Positions 22,756 to 34,155 of a DNA stretch of 64,000 nt are shown piece by piece. Both the position numbers and the translations under genes were made by a program. The stretch is from NCBI GenBank assembly GCA_000827265.1, contig KN834754.1, positions 202,831 to 266,830 of the forward strand, read 5' to 3'. The stretch is from Collybiopsis luxurians FD-317 M1. Its lineage: Eukaryota > Basidiomycota > Agaricomycetes > Agaricales > Omphalotaceae. The notes under the pieces were generated by a model, which saw only the letters and a program-made list of their open reading frames with translations, had not been told where the DNA came from and ran no database searches. Positions within the stretch are counted from its first letter, which is position 1, and every line of letters begins with the position of its first letter.

Positions 22756-25274
22756 TCATCTCTGAACGGGTTTTAGAGTTATCCCGGAATCCGTTGTTTT
22801 CTCTTTATCTTGTTCATCCTGTTCATCTTCGGCCTCACCATCTATCCTCAACACACCTCTTGGCCCCTTCTTGGCGACGGTAAATATGAAAACACCGAGA
22901 ATGACGATGAGTTGAAACCAAAGCCACGCTTCCAAAACCCATGAACGTACGCGTTCCACATTTGACGAAGGTGGACGAATCAGCGCGTGAGAAGTAGATG
23001 GCTTTCGGGAAGGCTCTGATTCTGGGGCCTCGGCGGACGGCTGAGCTGACTCGGGGTTCGTTTGAGAACGAGCGATGTCCTGAAACGGTTGAGAAGATAC
23101 CCGTTTGCAAAGGGAAGTCGCACCAGAATTTCGCCGAAGTCGTACTACCTTGCTATCTATGATCTTTGTTTCGGGAATGGAAGCTGAACTGCTGAATATA
23201 TGGCTCCAACCTTCACCAAGTTTGACACCGAGCCCTTCATGGGTTCCGAATGCTGTGGCTTCGGAATTATGGCCACTCGTAAATACATTGCTCAACCTGG
23301 GTCCCCATCTCCCTGCTCGAGCCTTTACGCTTTGGGAAAGAGAGGTGCGACGTGCATGTATGGAATTTGTATTTGTTCTCATAGCAGATCCCCTGGATGA
23401 AGAGTCCACTGAAGATGAGAATGGAATGTCCGATGTCGGAGGTAGCACAGCTGTAAACGAAGTGGTCGTTGATGGCTGAGAGCCTGAGAAAAGCAAAGTT
23501 CCCTTGTCCGGAGTAAGAGGCGTAATGCGGATACCTGCGGATTTGGAAGATATATACTGTGATTTCTCCGTCAACCCATCGTCATTGTCAGGACATTCTT
23601 TATGTTCTACAGTACACGCGACAGCGGCTGAATTCAAAGAGTCTTCAAGCTCTTGGACGAGAGAATTATTTCGGCTCCTTTGAAGGGAAAAATCATCGAA
23701 GTCTCCAATTTCACTCCCCAGTGTCCTCGGTCGGCGTCCATTAGGAGAACCGAGATCTGATTGAGGAGAAATCTCGCCGACATCTAATGAATGAGAATGT
23801 TGGAGGGATAACGAAATATCGAGCTCGGAAAGCTCATCACTGGGAGAAAAGACAGTATAGAATGCCCGAACGCGAGAAGAAGTCGGGGAAGTCGGAGCGG
23901 CATCCAGGTTGAGGGAGTCAGAAGAAATATTGTTGAGGTTTTCGCCTTGATTAAACAAACCTACCACGCTTCTCCTGCCCTTGCCTCGGCGACCAAATGA
24001 TTGACTAGCTTTTTGAGGTGTCCGTAGAGTACTATGCATATCTCCTCTGATATCGTTATCGAAATCCAAATCAACGGAAGCCAGAGAGTTGATCGAATCA
24101 ATTTGTGGGGAAGTCGATGATACAGAGTTGCTTGCAGCGTGAGATGCGGAAGTGAGAGAAGCCAAAACATCATTCCTCAAGCTTCGAAAACGAATAGTTC
24201 CCCGTTTATCTTCATCTCCATTCAGATCCTGGTCGTCATCTATAATTTCCACGTCAATGTCTTGGTCGTTTCCAGGCCCAGGCCCAATTCCAAGATAGGA
24301 CCAAACTCTCCTCATCCCTTCAACCTCATTTTGGGCATCACGGAGTCGGCCAGCCGTCTCGCGTTGGTCTCGAGATATCTGGACATTGGCTTCCTCAAGC
24401 TCCGAGATTTTCGCGAGAAGATGGATCAAAATCTTGTTAGACGTTTCGGAGTGTAGAGAGGTTGTATTGTCCTCGGTATAGGTGGAGCTGAAAGGACATA
24501 AGCACAGCTATTCAGACTGAAACGGACAAAGTGCTTACTCGGAAGAATTCGAATGGGAGAGAGAACTCGACGGAGCAAAATCTTGGAAAGTGGGTGAAGA
24601 TTTGGATTCGGACTCTTCATTAGTTTTTCTTCTAATCTCTTTTAAATTCTTCTTTTCTTCCTGATCCTTTCTCGCCGCTTCTTGCCTGGCTTCATCCAAC
24701 TCATCTCTCAAAGTCTGGATTTCGCGTTCCAACTTGCCAAGTCTTCGTTTACCGGATTTATCAGCGAGGACAGATTCCTCCTCTAGTTGCTCCAATTTTT
24801 GTAAGAGCTCAGCATTCTGATCAGAGAGACGGGCAAGCTCTGACTGAGTAATCGAAATACGGCGAGTGTGCCTGGTATGAGCTGAAGGATGACTATTGTT
24901 CGAGTAATCGGAAGATTGGGAAGAATGGAGAGCATGAAGAGTTTGAAAAGGAGTCCCGTGAGGACTAAGTGGAAGGGAGGAGTGAAAACGAGAGGGCGAA
25001 GTTAGTGGAGTTTGTGCAACGAGGGCTTCATGAATTTGTTTGAGTTCGCGAGAACGCTCAGAGGTAAAGCTCAGTTCTTTGAGGAAGAAGATGAGGGAAT
25101 GGCTGATAAAGGAAATACCGGTCACCACACACCTCGTTCCCTTTCTCTAATGAGACCGTCAGCTCGACTTAGTAGCTGGGGTAAATCTGGGTCATCTGTG
25201 GAAGGGAACTGGACCTCTGGAGAGCCCTTTGAGGCACGCCTGAGCTGAGCAGGTGGGCGTGGTCTCGCGAGCAT
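22756..25274 (-). CDS. Coiled-coil protein with C-terminal transmembrane anchor (unknown function)
   Basis: Three exons on the minus strand (25133-25274, 24539-25076, 22756-24487) join in frame to 803 aa. The N-terminal third is coiled coil (LARLSDQNAELLQKLEQLEE, and ISELEEANVQISRDQRE). The middle is Ser-rich and disordered. About 40 residues from the C-terminus is a single hydrophobic helix (LWFQLIVILGVFIFTVA), followed by KK and an acidic/basic tail. There is no signal peptide, so it is probably an anchored organelle or vesicle-tether protein facing the cytosol, like golgins or other tail-anchored tethers. No family name can be given. It is head to head with a PaiB-like gene, 199 bp apart. 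Confidence 0.8.
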
Positions 25275-25345
25275 TAAATTTACGAGATTAGACAAGACTC
25301 AAAAATTATGTATGTGTCTCGTGAATTTCACATGGACTTGAGCGT

Positions 25346-25389
25346 GCCCGTCGCTTGCCCGTCGCTTGCCCGTCGACGCCCGTCGACGT
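25346..25389 (+). repeat. Short tandem repeats upstream of the PaiB-like gene
   Basis: Two copies of gcccgtcgctt are followed by two of gcccgtcgac, all in one run, 85 bp before the start codon at 25474. It may be a promoter element or leader repeat of the divergent gene pair. Confidence 0.5.
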
Positions 25390-25473
25390 CGCTCCAGGAC
25401 AATCCGATCAGATTGGCAACAACCACCAGAGTTTCACTTTATAACAGACAACGTTAAGGAAAAGACATTAATC

Positions 25474-26220
25474 ATGTATCTTCGTCCAGTTCACGCTGAA
25501 CACGACATTCACATCCTTCACGCATTCATCAGGGAGAACCCGCTTGGGATCTTCACAACAGCTGTTGATTCCCCAGCCTTTCCATTCCTCCAATCCAGTC
25601 ATATTCCATGGGTTTTGGATGTCAATGACGAGACCAGTGACACAGAACTTGGCGTTTTACGGGGACACATGGCGCGCGCCAATCCCCAGGCCAAAGCTAT
25701 GATCGAGAGCCTCGACAAGCTAGGAACAACGGGCCCTGGAAAACTCGAAAGGGATGTCCTAGTGCTTTTCAATAGCTCTGTGCATCACTATGTCACTCCT
25801 AAATTCTACACAGCGACGAAACCTACTACCGGCAAGGTTGTTGGGACATGGAATTACGCCGCTGTACAAGTGTACGGCAAAGCCACGATTTACTATCAAA
25901 ACGACTCAGCGACCGCTTCATTCCTTGCTGCCCAGACGGAACAGCTAACCGATTTTGCCGAGACCAAAATCATGAAATACGAGCAGCCATGGAAGCTGTC
26001 CGACGCTCCGGAGCGCTATAGGGAGTTGTTAAAGAAGGCTATTATCGGCATAGAAATCAGGATTGAGGATATAGGTGGTAAATTCAAAATGAGCCAGGAG
26101 ATGTCGCAGGGTGATAAGGAGGGTGTGATAGCAGGCTTTGCAAATATGGGTTCAGAGACAACAACCAAGTTGTCCGAATTGGTGAAACAGAGGGGACAGA
26201 TGGTAGACGAGAGGAAATAA
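25474..26220 (+). CDS. PaiB-like FMN-binding split-barrel protein
   Basis: Resembles the bacterial PaiB family (annotated as negative transcriptional regulator, FMN-binding split barrel). The start MYLRPVHAEHDI is typical. GIFTT, LVLFNSSVHHYVTP and VVGTWNYAAVQVYG follow as in the family, and the C-terminal IGIEIRIEDIGGKFKMSQ block is the most diagnostic. Single exon, 248 aa, normal length being about 200-240. The ATG at 25474 is preferred over upstream in-frame codons because homology begins there. Related fungal proteins exist, so recent transfer is not implied. Its role in fungi is unknown; flavin-dependent redox chemistry is an inference. Confidence 0.85.
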   Translation: MYLRPVHAEHDIHILHAFIRENPLGIFTTAVDSPAFPFLQSSHIPWVLDVNDETSDTELGVLRGHMARANPQAKAMIESLDKLGTTGPGKLERDVLVLFNSSVHHYVTPKFYTATKPTTGKVVGTWNYAAVQVYGKATIYYQNDSATASFLAAQTEQLTDFAETKIMKYEQPWKLSDAPERYRELLKKAIIGIEIRIEDIGGKFKMSQEMSQGDKEGVIAGFANMGSETTTKLSELVKQRGQMVDERK

Positions 26221-27279
26221 TAGAATCTTTGAAATGCAATCCAAAAGCGTATACACTTTTGCAAATATCTCCTGTGAGACTTTTTGATGCTTGTTGCCTT
26301 CAAAAAAGAAATTCATCAGTCGTGAAGTCTGCGTCTCTGTTTCACAGGTGAAGCGGCCTTAAGGAGCTCGGTATGAATAGGTTGGCAAGAAAAATGCTAC
26401 CTAGATGGAGAACCTGTGTTCTGATCGAGGTTCTTGTTTCTTGGGAGACGGGAAGGTGGATCGGTACTTTAACCCTTGGGATCCCCAAAAATTCTAGCTT
26501 CCGTATCTGAGCAACAATAGTAAGTACTTAGTCCAGCTATGGGACTCTAGAAAAACATGAGCAGTGCGTTGATTGCAAACCTCATCCCCCTCCCCCCAGC
26601 GGAATCGGATACTCAGTACCTAGTCTTAGTTGAGATAATGTTTTCAAAAGTTCAAAAAAAAAAGAAAAGGAAAATGGTGACTGGCCGAAGTGCGTATAAC
26701 GCGCTCACGTGCCGTCATCGTGATTGTGATCGCGGTGCATGTACATCCAACAGAATTGGCCCATGTAACCTGCCCCCCCTCAATCGGATCGACGAGTCCA
26801 AACTCCAACACACATATGTCCCTCATCTATCTTTACAACCCAGCTTGGGTTCATTCTCTCGACTCAGGTCATTGGCAAATCGCTACAGTAGATTTTTAGT
26901 CGCGGTAGGTTTCGGTCCGTCCAAGTCATTTTGTGCATCTAGTATCTTCTTCATTCGCATTCGGCTATGGCCCATATACACCGATCGAGAATGAATGACT
27001 ACGGGATCTCGATTTAGAGACTTTGTGTTAGAAATTACAGGCTAGACTTCAGAGCGTTATACGTTTAAGTTAATTGATGTAGTAATACACAGCAGAAGAG
27101 CCGTATTATCCACGAATAATTAGTCCATCCTAGGTATTCGATATATTGGTTGTCACTTAAGAATTGGTGTCAAGGTTTTATTCGAAAGATTGGTCCGTCC
27201 TTTCGCCTTTGATCGATTCGAAGGAGTGTGTATGCTCTTCCTGCAACAGAATTAAGCGGTTCGTAAGCTGGTTCTGCTA
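26221..27279. other. Intergenic, about 1 kb, nothing recognised
   Basis: Lies between the 3' ends of PaiB-like (plus) and DUF6534 (minus) genes. Short open frames here (for example 26557-26994) look random. Confidence 0.4.
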
Positions 27280-29137
27280 TCACCCTACCGCATCTTCACT
27301 GATCCTCGGAATCGAAATTTGCGTCAGCCTCCAATCTGGAGGACTGGCAATGGAGCTGGTCGCCGCGTCCTGGGAGGGAACAGAGCTGGTCCCTCTGACA
27401 ACTGAAAGCCCGCTCAGCCGAACAATTCGTCCAACCTCAGAATCAGTAATGGTCCTATCGAGCTGTTTTCTCAAAGAGGTGCGAGTATTGAGCCTATATA
27501 TGTGTATTAGCATAGAGTTTTGCAAATGAGATGCTGCTTACATGGCAACTGTGATTGAGGCACCGACATGAGCCACCAACGACGCCAGACTAGGATATGG
27601 AGACCTACCCATGGTTATAAAGTACAACTTGCTCAGGCACATATGAAAGGCAACCCTTTATAACAGCTAATGAGGAAGATCTATATCGGAAGCGAGGCGA
27701 GAGTATGTACCTACCAAGTCAATTTCGTAGGCTGGGCAACATAAACTACTAGGGAAAGAACCTGAATAACAGTAAGAAGAAGACCCCGTGTAATGGTGTA
27801 GGTAAGCAGTCTTCGGAGGACAGCTGACAGGTCAGTCCTAGAAGCGATTTAAAGAAGGAAACGTAGATGGTACTAACGCACAACTTTACCTGCGCACACC
27901 CGTCTGCGACAATCCAAGTGACCATGCTAGAGCCGCGGTGGCGACTACCTCGCACACTGTTGACACAGCATTCTCTGTGGCAACTACAATCTTTGTATAC
28001 CTCATTTCAGCAGTTGAGATTTAGTAAAAAACGCCGTGTCCCTTACTTCATTATGTTTCTCCGTAAAACCTAGCTTGGCGAAAAGGGCAGGTTGGAAGGA
28101 TATAACCACTGATACTTTGGGACCGTCAAATGATTGACAGAGAAGGGCGGAGAAATCATACGGAGACTGATAACTGTAAAACTGTGAGCGTCAATAACGA
28201 GAATTTAAGCGGAGAAATTGAACCGACGAAGAGCTATCACATCCGTGCTGAGCTAAGATTATATTGTTAGCAAGGCAATGACGCGGAACAACTCCTACCT
28301 ACAATAAACCCCAAAACACTCCAGTGAACTTGTTTGACTATGAAGAGGTTGTTGATAAGCAGGTAATCGGTATCCAATTGCACTGACACAGATATACACG
28401 AGAAGCAAAATATAGGTCCACCCTTTGATTTTAGTCAGTAAATGCTCAAGCAGCGGGTGAGACTCTTACACAAAAACAATCAGCGCCGTAAGCAAAATCT
28501 CGAGAATAAAAAAACTGCCCGATCGGGAACAGACGTTAGACGATTTGACGGTATCGAAAAAGACTTTTGGGTTGTGTACAGCACATACGTTTCAAAAGAG
28601 GCGAAAACGTTCAAATCGCCAAAGTTTGATACCTTGAGTGGCGTCAATCGCTTCCATGCAGTCATGAACGTCCGGGTGGACTCACCAAGTAGAAGTGTAA
28701 GAGGCTAATGTCAAAGTACGTCGTGGCCATGTCCATAACACTTGAAACAGCCGTCGAGAGTAATCCCACTGTCAAAGTATCAAGACTTACAAGAGCAAAC
28801 AAACCTACCGGCATCTCAGCGTTTGGATGTCGTCCTATTTAGCTGCGCACTTACCATTGCACGAAAAAACCACTTATCACGATTTAAAATGATGTATGTC
28901 CACATTTGAACCATTGATATCCCGAATAACCTTGGTTAGAGGTTCAATAAGTTTGCGATTAGAGTACACCGTGCGAACCCACCCAACAGAGACGATAACG
29001 CCTTTGAACCAATATACCTAGCTGTCAGATTAATCTAAGAGCTGATTGAAATACATACCATAGAAGAACGAATCGAAAGTATGGGAAAGATTCACGTCAT
29101 TGGAAGGAGTGGGTGGCGTAGAGCTCGAGTTCGACAT
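27280..29137 (-). CDS. DUF6534 family integral membrane protein
   Basis: Member of a large agaricomycete family of multi-pass membrane proteins of unknown function. The start at 29137 gives MSNSSSTPPTPSND. Short exons then read YIGSKALSSLLFGISMVQ, MWTYIILNRDKWFFRAM, SLDTLTVGLLSTAVSS, SNFGDLNVFASFET, VVDLYFASRVYL, LRRLLTYTITRGLLLT and SKLYFITMV, the usual order of helices. The last exon contains LNTRTSLRKQLD, the family's C-terminal landmark, and ends at 27280. The first exons join in frame (exon 1 ends at 29059). The central exons between about 28300 and 27850 were not all resolved, so the model is approximate there. About ten small exons is normal for the family. Confidence 0.65.
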
Positions 29138-30100
29138 GCTGCTGGGAGGAAAGTATAGATAGGTTTTTTCTAGAGTATTTCGGCCGCTCCAAGTTTTTAA
29201 GTGTTCGAAGAAATTATGTACTGGAGATATACTTAGGCAGGCAGGAAACGAAATAGGAAGGACTTCACCACTGGGTATATTGAAGTGACCAGTCTTCCAA
29301 AGTCCAGGGAAAGTCGTGGCAAAAATATCTCGTGGAAGCGCGCTTTACGGTAGAGCCTGTCCTGGATATATACCGCAGAAAGGACACTCAAGTTCGCGAT
29401 GAAACGCGTGATTTTCCTTCGGTGTTTTGTTGGACCACTGAAAAGTAGAGATAATATTATCATCCTGCATAAATTCAATCCATTGTGTATGCGATGACTA
29501 GTGAGTATCCGCTGGAAGAAACGACTCTAAGTAATTGCCTCCGCCATCTCTCCACGCCCACTAATCTCAGGCTATTATGTGGCACGAGCCTGCTCGGAGA
29601 CTCGGGAAGTTACCGTCAGCTGAGTCGCATGAGAGAAAAAAGTCGAAAGAGAATCTTCCAGCCTAGCTAGCCGTTTTGTTGTAGAAAGAGTGAAGATCCA
29701 GCAACGATTCAGGTCCAAGGTGGCACCACATTGCCACGCGAGAAGATTGAACGATATGAGTCAGCGGTCAAGTCAACAGCGTCGCCCTGTGTAAGTTACC
29801 AGCCGATAGAAGCAGCGGGGACGAGAGTCCTCCCCACGTCGTATTTCAACATTGGTCACTCGCTTGAAAGAAATACAGAATCAATTTTGTCCAATGATTC
29901 ACCTATGATAATGCCAACGCCAAACTAAAAAGTGATTAATACAAAGAGGATTAGCTATTAAACTGTCCTTATAGCGTAGCCTCTCCTCATTCCATTATAC
30001 TCATCCAAGTAGTGCCTAACAACAATAGCATGAAGCCCCATTGAGCTCTGAGAGTGGGAATGTATTTTCCGCGGAAAGGCGATAGACGTCAAAAGGTCCT
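29138..30100. other. Intergenic, about 960 bp
   Basis: Upstream of the DUF6534 gene and downstream of the PC-esterase gene. Several short open frames, none with recognisable content. Confidence 0.4.
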
Positions 30101-31855
30101 CTACTTCGCACGACCTTCCTCTAAAATAACTCTATGATATAACAGTCTAGTCCATTCGTCGAATACCGACGGTAAACACCCTACCCGACGAACCAATTCA
30201 GTAACTGATCCTGGAAATCCATTTAGTGACCTACAATGTAAACAATCTTGTCCAGGGTTAAGATGAGCATCCGGTCGTTGCATGGATAGGTCCCACACAT
30301 CGAAATAGTGCCATTTGGCACTTTGAGAGTTTTTCGGTCTTTGTTCCATTATGAAATCTATCTGGTTGGACCACATTCTGTTATGCGATCTGAATAAGTC
30401 CCAATCCCATCGATTTCTCATTTGCTTTTCGCCAGCAGAGTGAACCCCGTCCACAAGCCGATCGACGAGATTCTGCTCATTGTACCGGGCATCAGCCATG
30501 TCTTTATATGGCGCCGTGCGATCCTGACAGTTTGGGTGTCCAGGAGACGTAGAACGATAGTAAATGGACATCCTTTTGATAGGCGATAGGCGGCTAGTGA
30601 CTAAGTCAATCTAGTATGATAGAAGATCAGTCGGATTGACAGGTAGGAGCGGGCCAAGGCGCACCATACGCTGATAGGATTCCTCCAATAAAGCCTGTTC
30701 CTGGGCGTATGTAGGAGCGCGGAGCATTCCCAGCTCATGACGCGACCACTGTCCATAATCATTGCTTTACGAATAGTAGAGATTGCAACTGGAAAACGTA
30801 CATGAGCGCCTGCGTTATACACCACCAGAGTATCTTCCGTCACAGATTCTTCTTCACCTTCTCGCGGCATCGCCAGCCATTTCAAGTGGTCTTCCCATCC
30901 TGGTACTCCTCTAAATTTGTGCTTCCATTCGTAATCCGGCGCCGCGTTCGTTATGGCCCTAATATCTGACTCATCCAACCCCATATGTTCTTCTAGTAAC
31001 GTGAAAAAAGGGCGTTCCATACGTGACTGGGGCACTCCGGCCTTTTCTTGCAAGATTTTAGTCATGGGTGAATTTTTGGAAAGGACAAATTGTTCGACAT
31101 TGGACGCTCCAGCGAGAGGCAAATACTTTGGATTAGAGTCAAAGGTTATATTCAGGTGTCGAAAAGTATAGTAGATGGCATGCCAGCTTGAATGCTTTCC
31201 GTTAGCATCAATTACTAACGATACACCTTCTTGCAACTCACTGCTGTCCAGAAATCTTTGGGTGGGACTTAATTTTCAAAATTTGAGAAGGGAATGTAGC
31301 AAGACTCACTGAATCTCCAATGAGAACTAGTCCACCAGGGGATTTCAGCATCCGAACTACGAAATCGACAGTGTCATATTCCAAAAGAGCACCTCGGTCA
31401 GGAACCCATTCCCAGTTGAGAGTGTCGACTAATCTTTGCCCCTTCAATCTTGTTTTTTCAGCTTCATCTTCTTCGGGATATGTTCCTGGGGCAAGCCCGC
31501 ACCCAGACCAGACTGGATGGTAGAGATTGGCATATACTCTTTGAAGATGTTCAAGAGATGTAAATGGTTCTAGTCTAGGAATCCATTTTCCTACAGCGCA
31601 TTCGTGCGCCTGACAGAGAAATGGAGACTGGACTGCAGCGGCTGGGGAAATCTCGACATCTTCAGAATCTGGGGCTGTTGGGAAATCGTCTATGTCGTCT
31701 TCAGGTTCAAACTCGGGTGCGTGTGGATGCGGAAAGTCGAAATCGTGCAGAGCAAGCGAGTTGTTGCTGAGCCAATATGCCAATTGCTGGTGGATGGACA
31801 AAAGAAGGAGAAATGACAGTAAGAGTAGGAGAAGGCGTATTCTGACCCGGTGCAT
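30101..31855 (-). CDS. PC-esterase / Cas1p-like glycan O-acetyltransferase family protein
   Basis: Type II membrane protein of the PC-esterase (PMR5/Cas1p-like SGNH) fold, whose members acetylate or deacetylate cell-wall glycans in the Golgi. Five exons on the minus strand (31310-31855, 30802-31194, 30670-30748, 30235-30600, 30101-30180) join in frame to 487 aa. The N-terminus has a signal anchor (LLLLLLSFLLLLSI). The nucleophile motif is LVLIGDS, at the end of exon 1. AGVPQSRMERPFFTLLEEH, GAHWSRHELGML and the catalytic Asp-His region PDAHLNPGQDCLHWCLPS follow. The second acceptor was chosen so that GDS continues in frame into HSSWHAIYY; nearer acceptors all meet a stop. The acceptor substrate is unknown. 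Confidence 0.82.
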
Positions 31856-32169
31856 GACAAGGAATAAATATGAGTGGCCAGAGGAAGGAATTCCGCGGCT
31901 AAGGCCAAGTTAAGAAGAGGAGAGAGGTCGAAGAGAAATTTCCGCGCGAAGTACAAACCTAGAACGTCCTAGATACAAGCTGAACGCTGGAAGGATATGA
32001 GTCGCGGGTTGGAGGGTCGAAGACCAGGTCCAGGACGTGCATCGCATCGAGGGGCGTTCAAGGCGCTTAACAGTCGTCTGGAAATCTGATTCATTCGACA
32101 GAGCAGGGAGTGTAACATTATAAAAGAAAGTACAATGAATTAATTCTAAACTATGTAAAATAGAGTGGG
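31856..32169. other. Intergenic, PC-esterase upstream and PAM16 3' flank
   Basis: About 310 bp separating two minus-strand genes. It should contain the PC-esterase promoter; nothing else is recognised. Confidence 0.4.
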
Positions 32170-32831
32170 CTACGATGAGCCTGGCGTTGGCGGTGGTGGA
32201 GGTGGATGTGATTCTGAAGATGTATCAGCTGCACTATCTGTCTCCGCTATCATCTTATTTTCCGCTTCTATCCGTTCACGAGCACGAACTACTTTAGACT
32301 GAATATAATGCGACTGGTATTGGGCAATAGATTTCCCTCTGGGAGAAGGTGTTGTTGGTTTGGGAGGTGATGGGGGCGGCTCGTTGGCTTTAAACAGATG
32401 CTCGTAATGCTGCTAACTGGGTTAGTCGGATGAACTGGTACTAGAAGAGCTATCATGCCTTTAAGATAGTTTCCATCTCCTCTCCCCGTCTAACATTTAA
32501 AATGAGATGAGCCTCATCCAAAGTCATCCGATGCTGTCGCGTTAACTGGTCTGTTATTGATCCAGAATTGGCATTCCCTACTCCAGCAACGTCGCTTCCC
32601 ACTGAGCCCTGAGCAGGTGCTCTAGCATCTGTAAATGGTTAATGAGAAGCAGAAAAAAAAAAAAGGGTTTTTTGGACAGATAAACCCACTTTTTGCGGCC
32701 TGTCTTCCGGCTTCTACAAAAGCTTTACCCAGAATGCGAGAACCTGCAATGAAGATTTGAATGATAGCGCGGGGAGAAGACTAGTAAATCTTTTTAGCAA
32801 AACGAAATTCAGCTTTTGCGGGACTAACCAT
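32170..32831 (-). CDS. PAM16: Mitochondrial import motor subunit Pam16/Tim16
   Basis: J-like subunit of the presequence-translocase motor, which controls Pam18 stimulation of mtHsp70 at the inner membrane. Four exons on the minus strand join in frame: 32829-32831 (the ATG alone), 32690-32780, 32459-32628, and 32170 to about 32412. The N-terminus SPRAIIQIFIAGSRILGKAF and EAGRQAAK are strongly conserved Pam16 sequence. The J-like domain reads LTRQHRMTLDEAHLILNVRR. The Pro-rich C-terminal tail is longer than in yeast. The third intron uses a GC donor (GC-AG); its acceptor could be after TAG or three bases later. Head to head with RPA43, 64 bp between starts. Confidence 0.9.
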
Positions 32832-32895
32832 TGCTAAAGACTAGGTCAAGACCAAAACCAGTAGCTAACACGTGATCATCAATTTTCCTTTTCTT
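32832..32895. promoter_or_regulatory. Bidirectional promoter, PAM16 / RPA43
   Basis: The two divergent start codons are only 64 bp apart, so promoter and both leaders are packed together and may overlap the coding regions. Confidence 0.45.
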
Positions 32896-34077
32896 ATGCC
32901 TGCAGCTCAAAAGCGAAAGCAGCCTCAGGATCCTGCTCCCAAAAAAAAACTAAAGCACGACCTGGATCAGCACGTATCACCCAAAGACAAGGGGAAGGCA
33001 AAAGAATCTGCCTTTCAGATCGTCCAAACTTCTTTAGTCCTTTCAATTTCACCCGTATTCGCCAGTAACCCCAGAGCTGGCGTCGAAGAGATGCTCGACT
33101 CCATGATAATGCGGTAAATAAACTTGCTCGCTTAGTTACACGTAAATTCTGAACGTGCATCCTCAGATATATCCCAGCCCTCGACGGCGTGGTACTTTCA
33201 CATTCAAATCTGTCCTTCCAAGAAGATACTGCCGCTATCCAAGCGGATTGTCCGTTTCTAGTTTGCAAAATTCTCTTCGACGTTACCGTTTGGAGGCCGA
33301 CGGTCGGAATGAAACTCGGTACGCCCCATTCGTCTCTTCACGTCCACGCCTCAAAATATTAAGAGCATTTGCAGTCGGTAGAATCAGTCTATGTTCCCCC
33401 GACCACATATCATTACTAGTACACAAAACTTTTAACGTATCAATACCTCGAAATCATATACCAACAGACGATTGGGAATTTCAATACGGTGCAGCAGAGA
33501 ATGATCCAGAGTTTGGTGTCGGAGTTCAGCAAGCCGACGAGGAGAAGCAAGAGTCTGAAGAGGGAAGTGGAAAGTGGATACATCGAGTGACTGCAGCACC
33601 TCTAGGAGGAGAAGATGGGTATCTCGAATTTACCGTTATTGAGTATGTCTTCTTTTCTTGTTTCCATCTACTTCCTTACCCAATTATCTGGTCAGCTTAA
33701 CTGTTGCAAATGAAATGCTTTCCCTACGTGGTTCATTACAGCACGATCCGTTTTCTCCTCGACATATCATTACCTCCAACGGAGCACAGAACAGTGAAGA
33801 GGAGCAGAGTGCCGTTGACGCACTACTAACTAGACAGGAGGTTGAACAAGACAGCGATGAGGATATCGACACTGACCAGGATGGGTTTCAAGCCTTGAAT
33901 AAGAAGCAAAACGAGGCCAGTGCTGCATTGTCCCGCGACAAGCAGGAGGAAATAGAGAAGGTGGATGCAGAGAAGGCAGGGAAAAAGAAGAAACGGAAAC
34001 GGAAAGCCCGAGAAAGTGTGGGGGAGGACGACGAAGTAGATAAAAAGAAAAAGAAGACAGGGAAATCGAAATCTTAG
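32896..34077 (+). CDS. RPA43: RNA polymerase I subunit Rpa43
   Basis: Stalk subunit of RNA polymerase I that contacts Rrn3 for rDNA initiation in the nucleolus. Four exons (32896-33113, 33167-33318, 33375-33642, 33696-34077) join in frame to 339 aa. The N-terminal Rpb7-like domain contains VVLSHSNLSF. The OB-fold part has VGRISLCSPDHISLLVHKTF and NVSIPRNHIP, diagnostic for Rpa43. The C-terminus is a long acidic then lysine-rich tail (KKKKRKRKARES, KKKKKTGKSKS), probably nucleolar/nuclear targeting. It converges with BIR1, whose stop is 79 bp away. Confidence 0.92.
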
Positions 34078-34155
34078 TGCCAGTAGCTTCTTATCAGTGG
34101 AGAAATGTTGATTCTATTTCAAAGAAAAAGTGGTCGAGAAAAGTCGACCCTGCAA

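Noticed and set aside
28480..28665. Stand-alone small protein frame
   Set aside because: It overlaps exons and introns of the DUF6534 gene; only the SNFGDLNVFASFET part is real coding sequence of that gene.
31195..31309. Apparent frameshift after the GDS motif of the PC-esterase
   Set aside because: All near acceptors give a stop, but the acceptor at 31195 (aacggaaag) keeps frame and continues as HSSWHAIYY; no break is needed.
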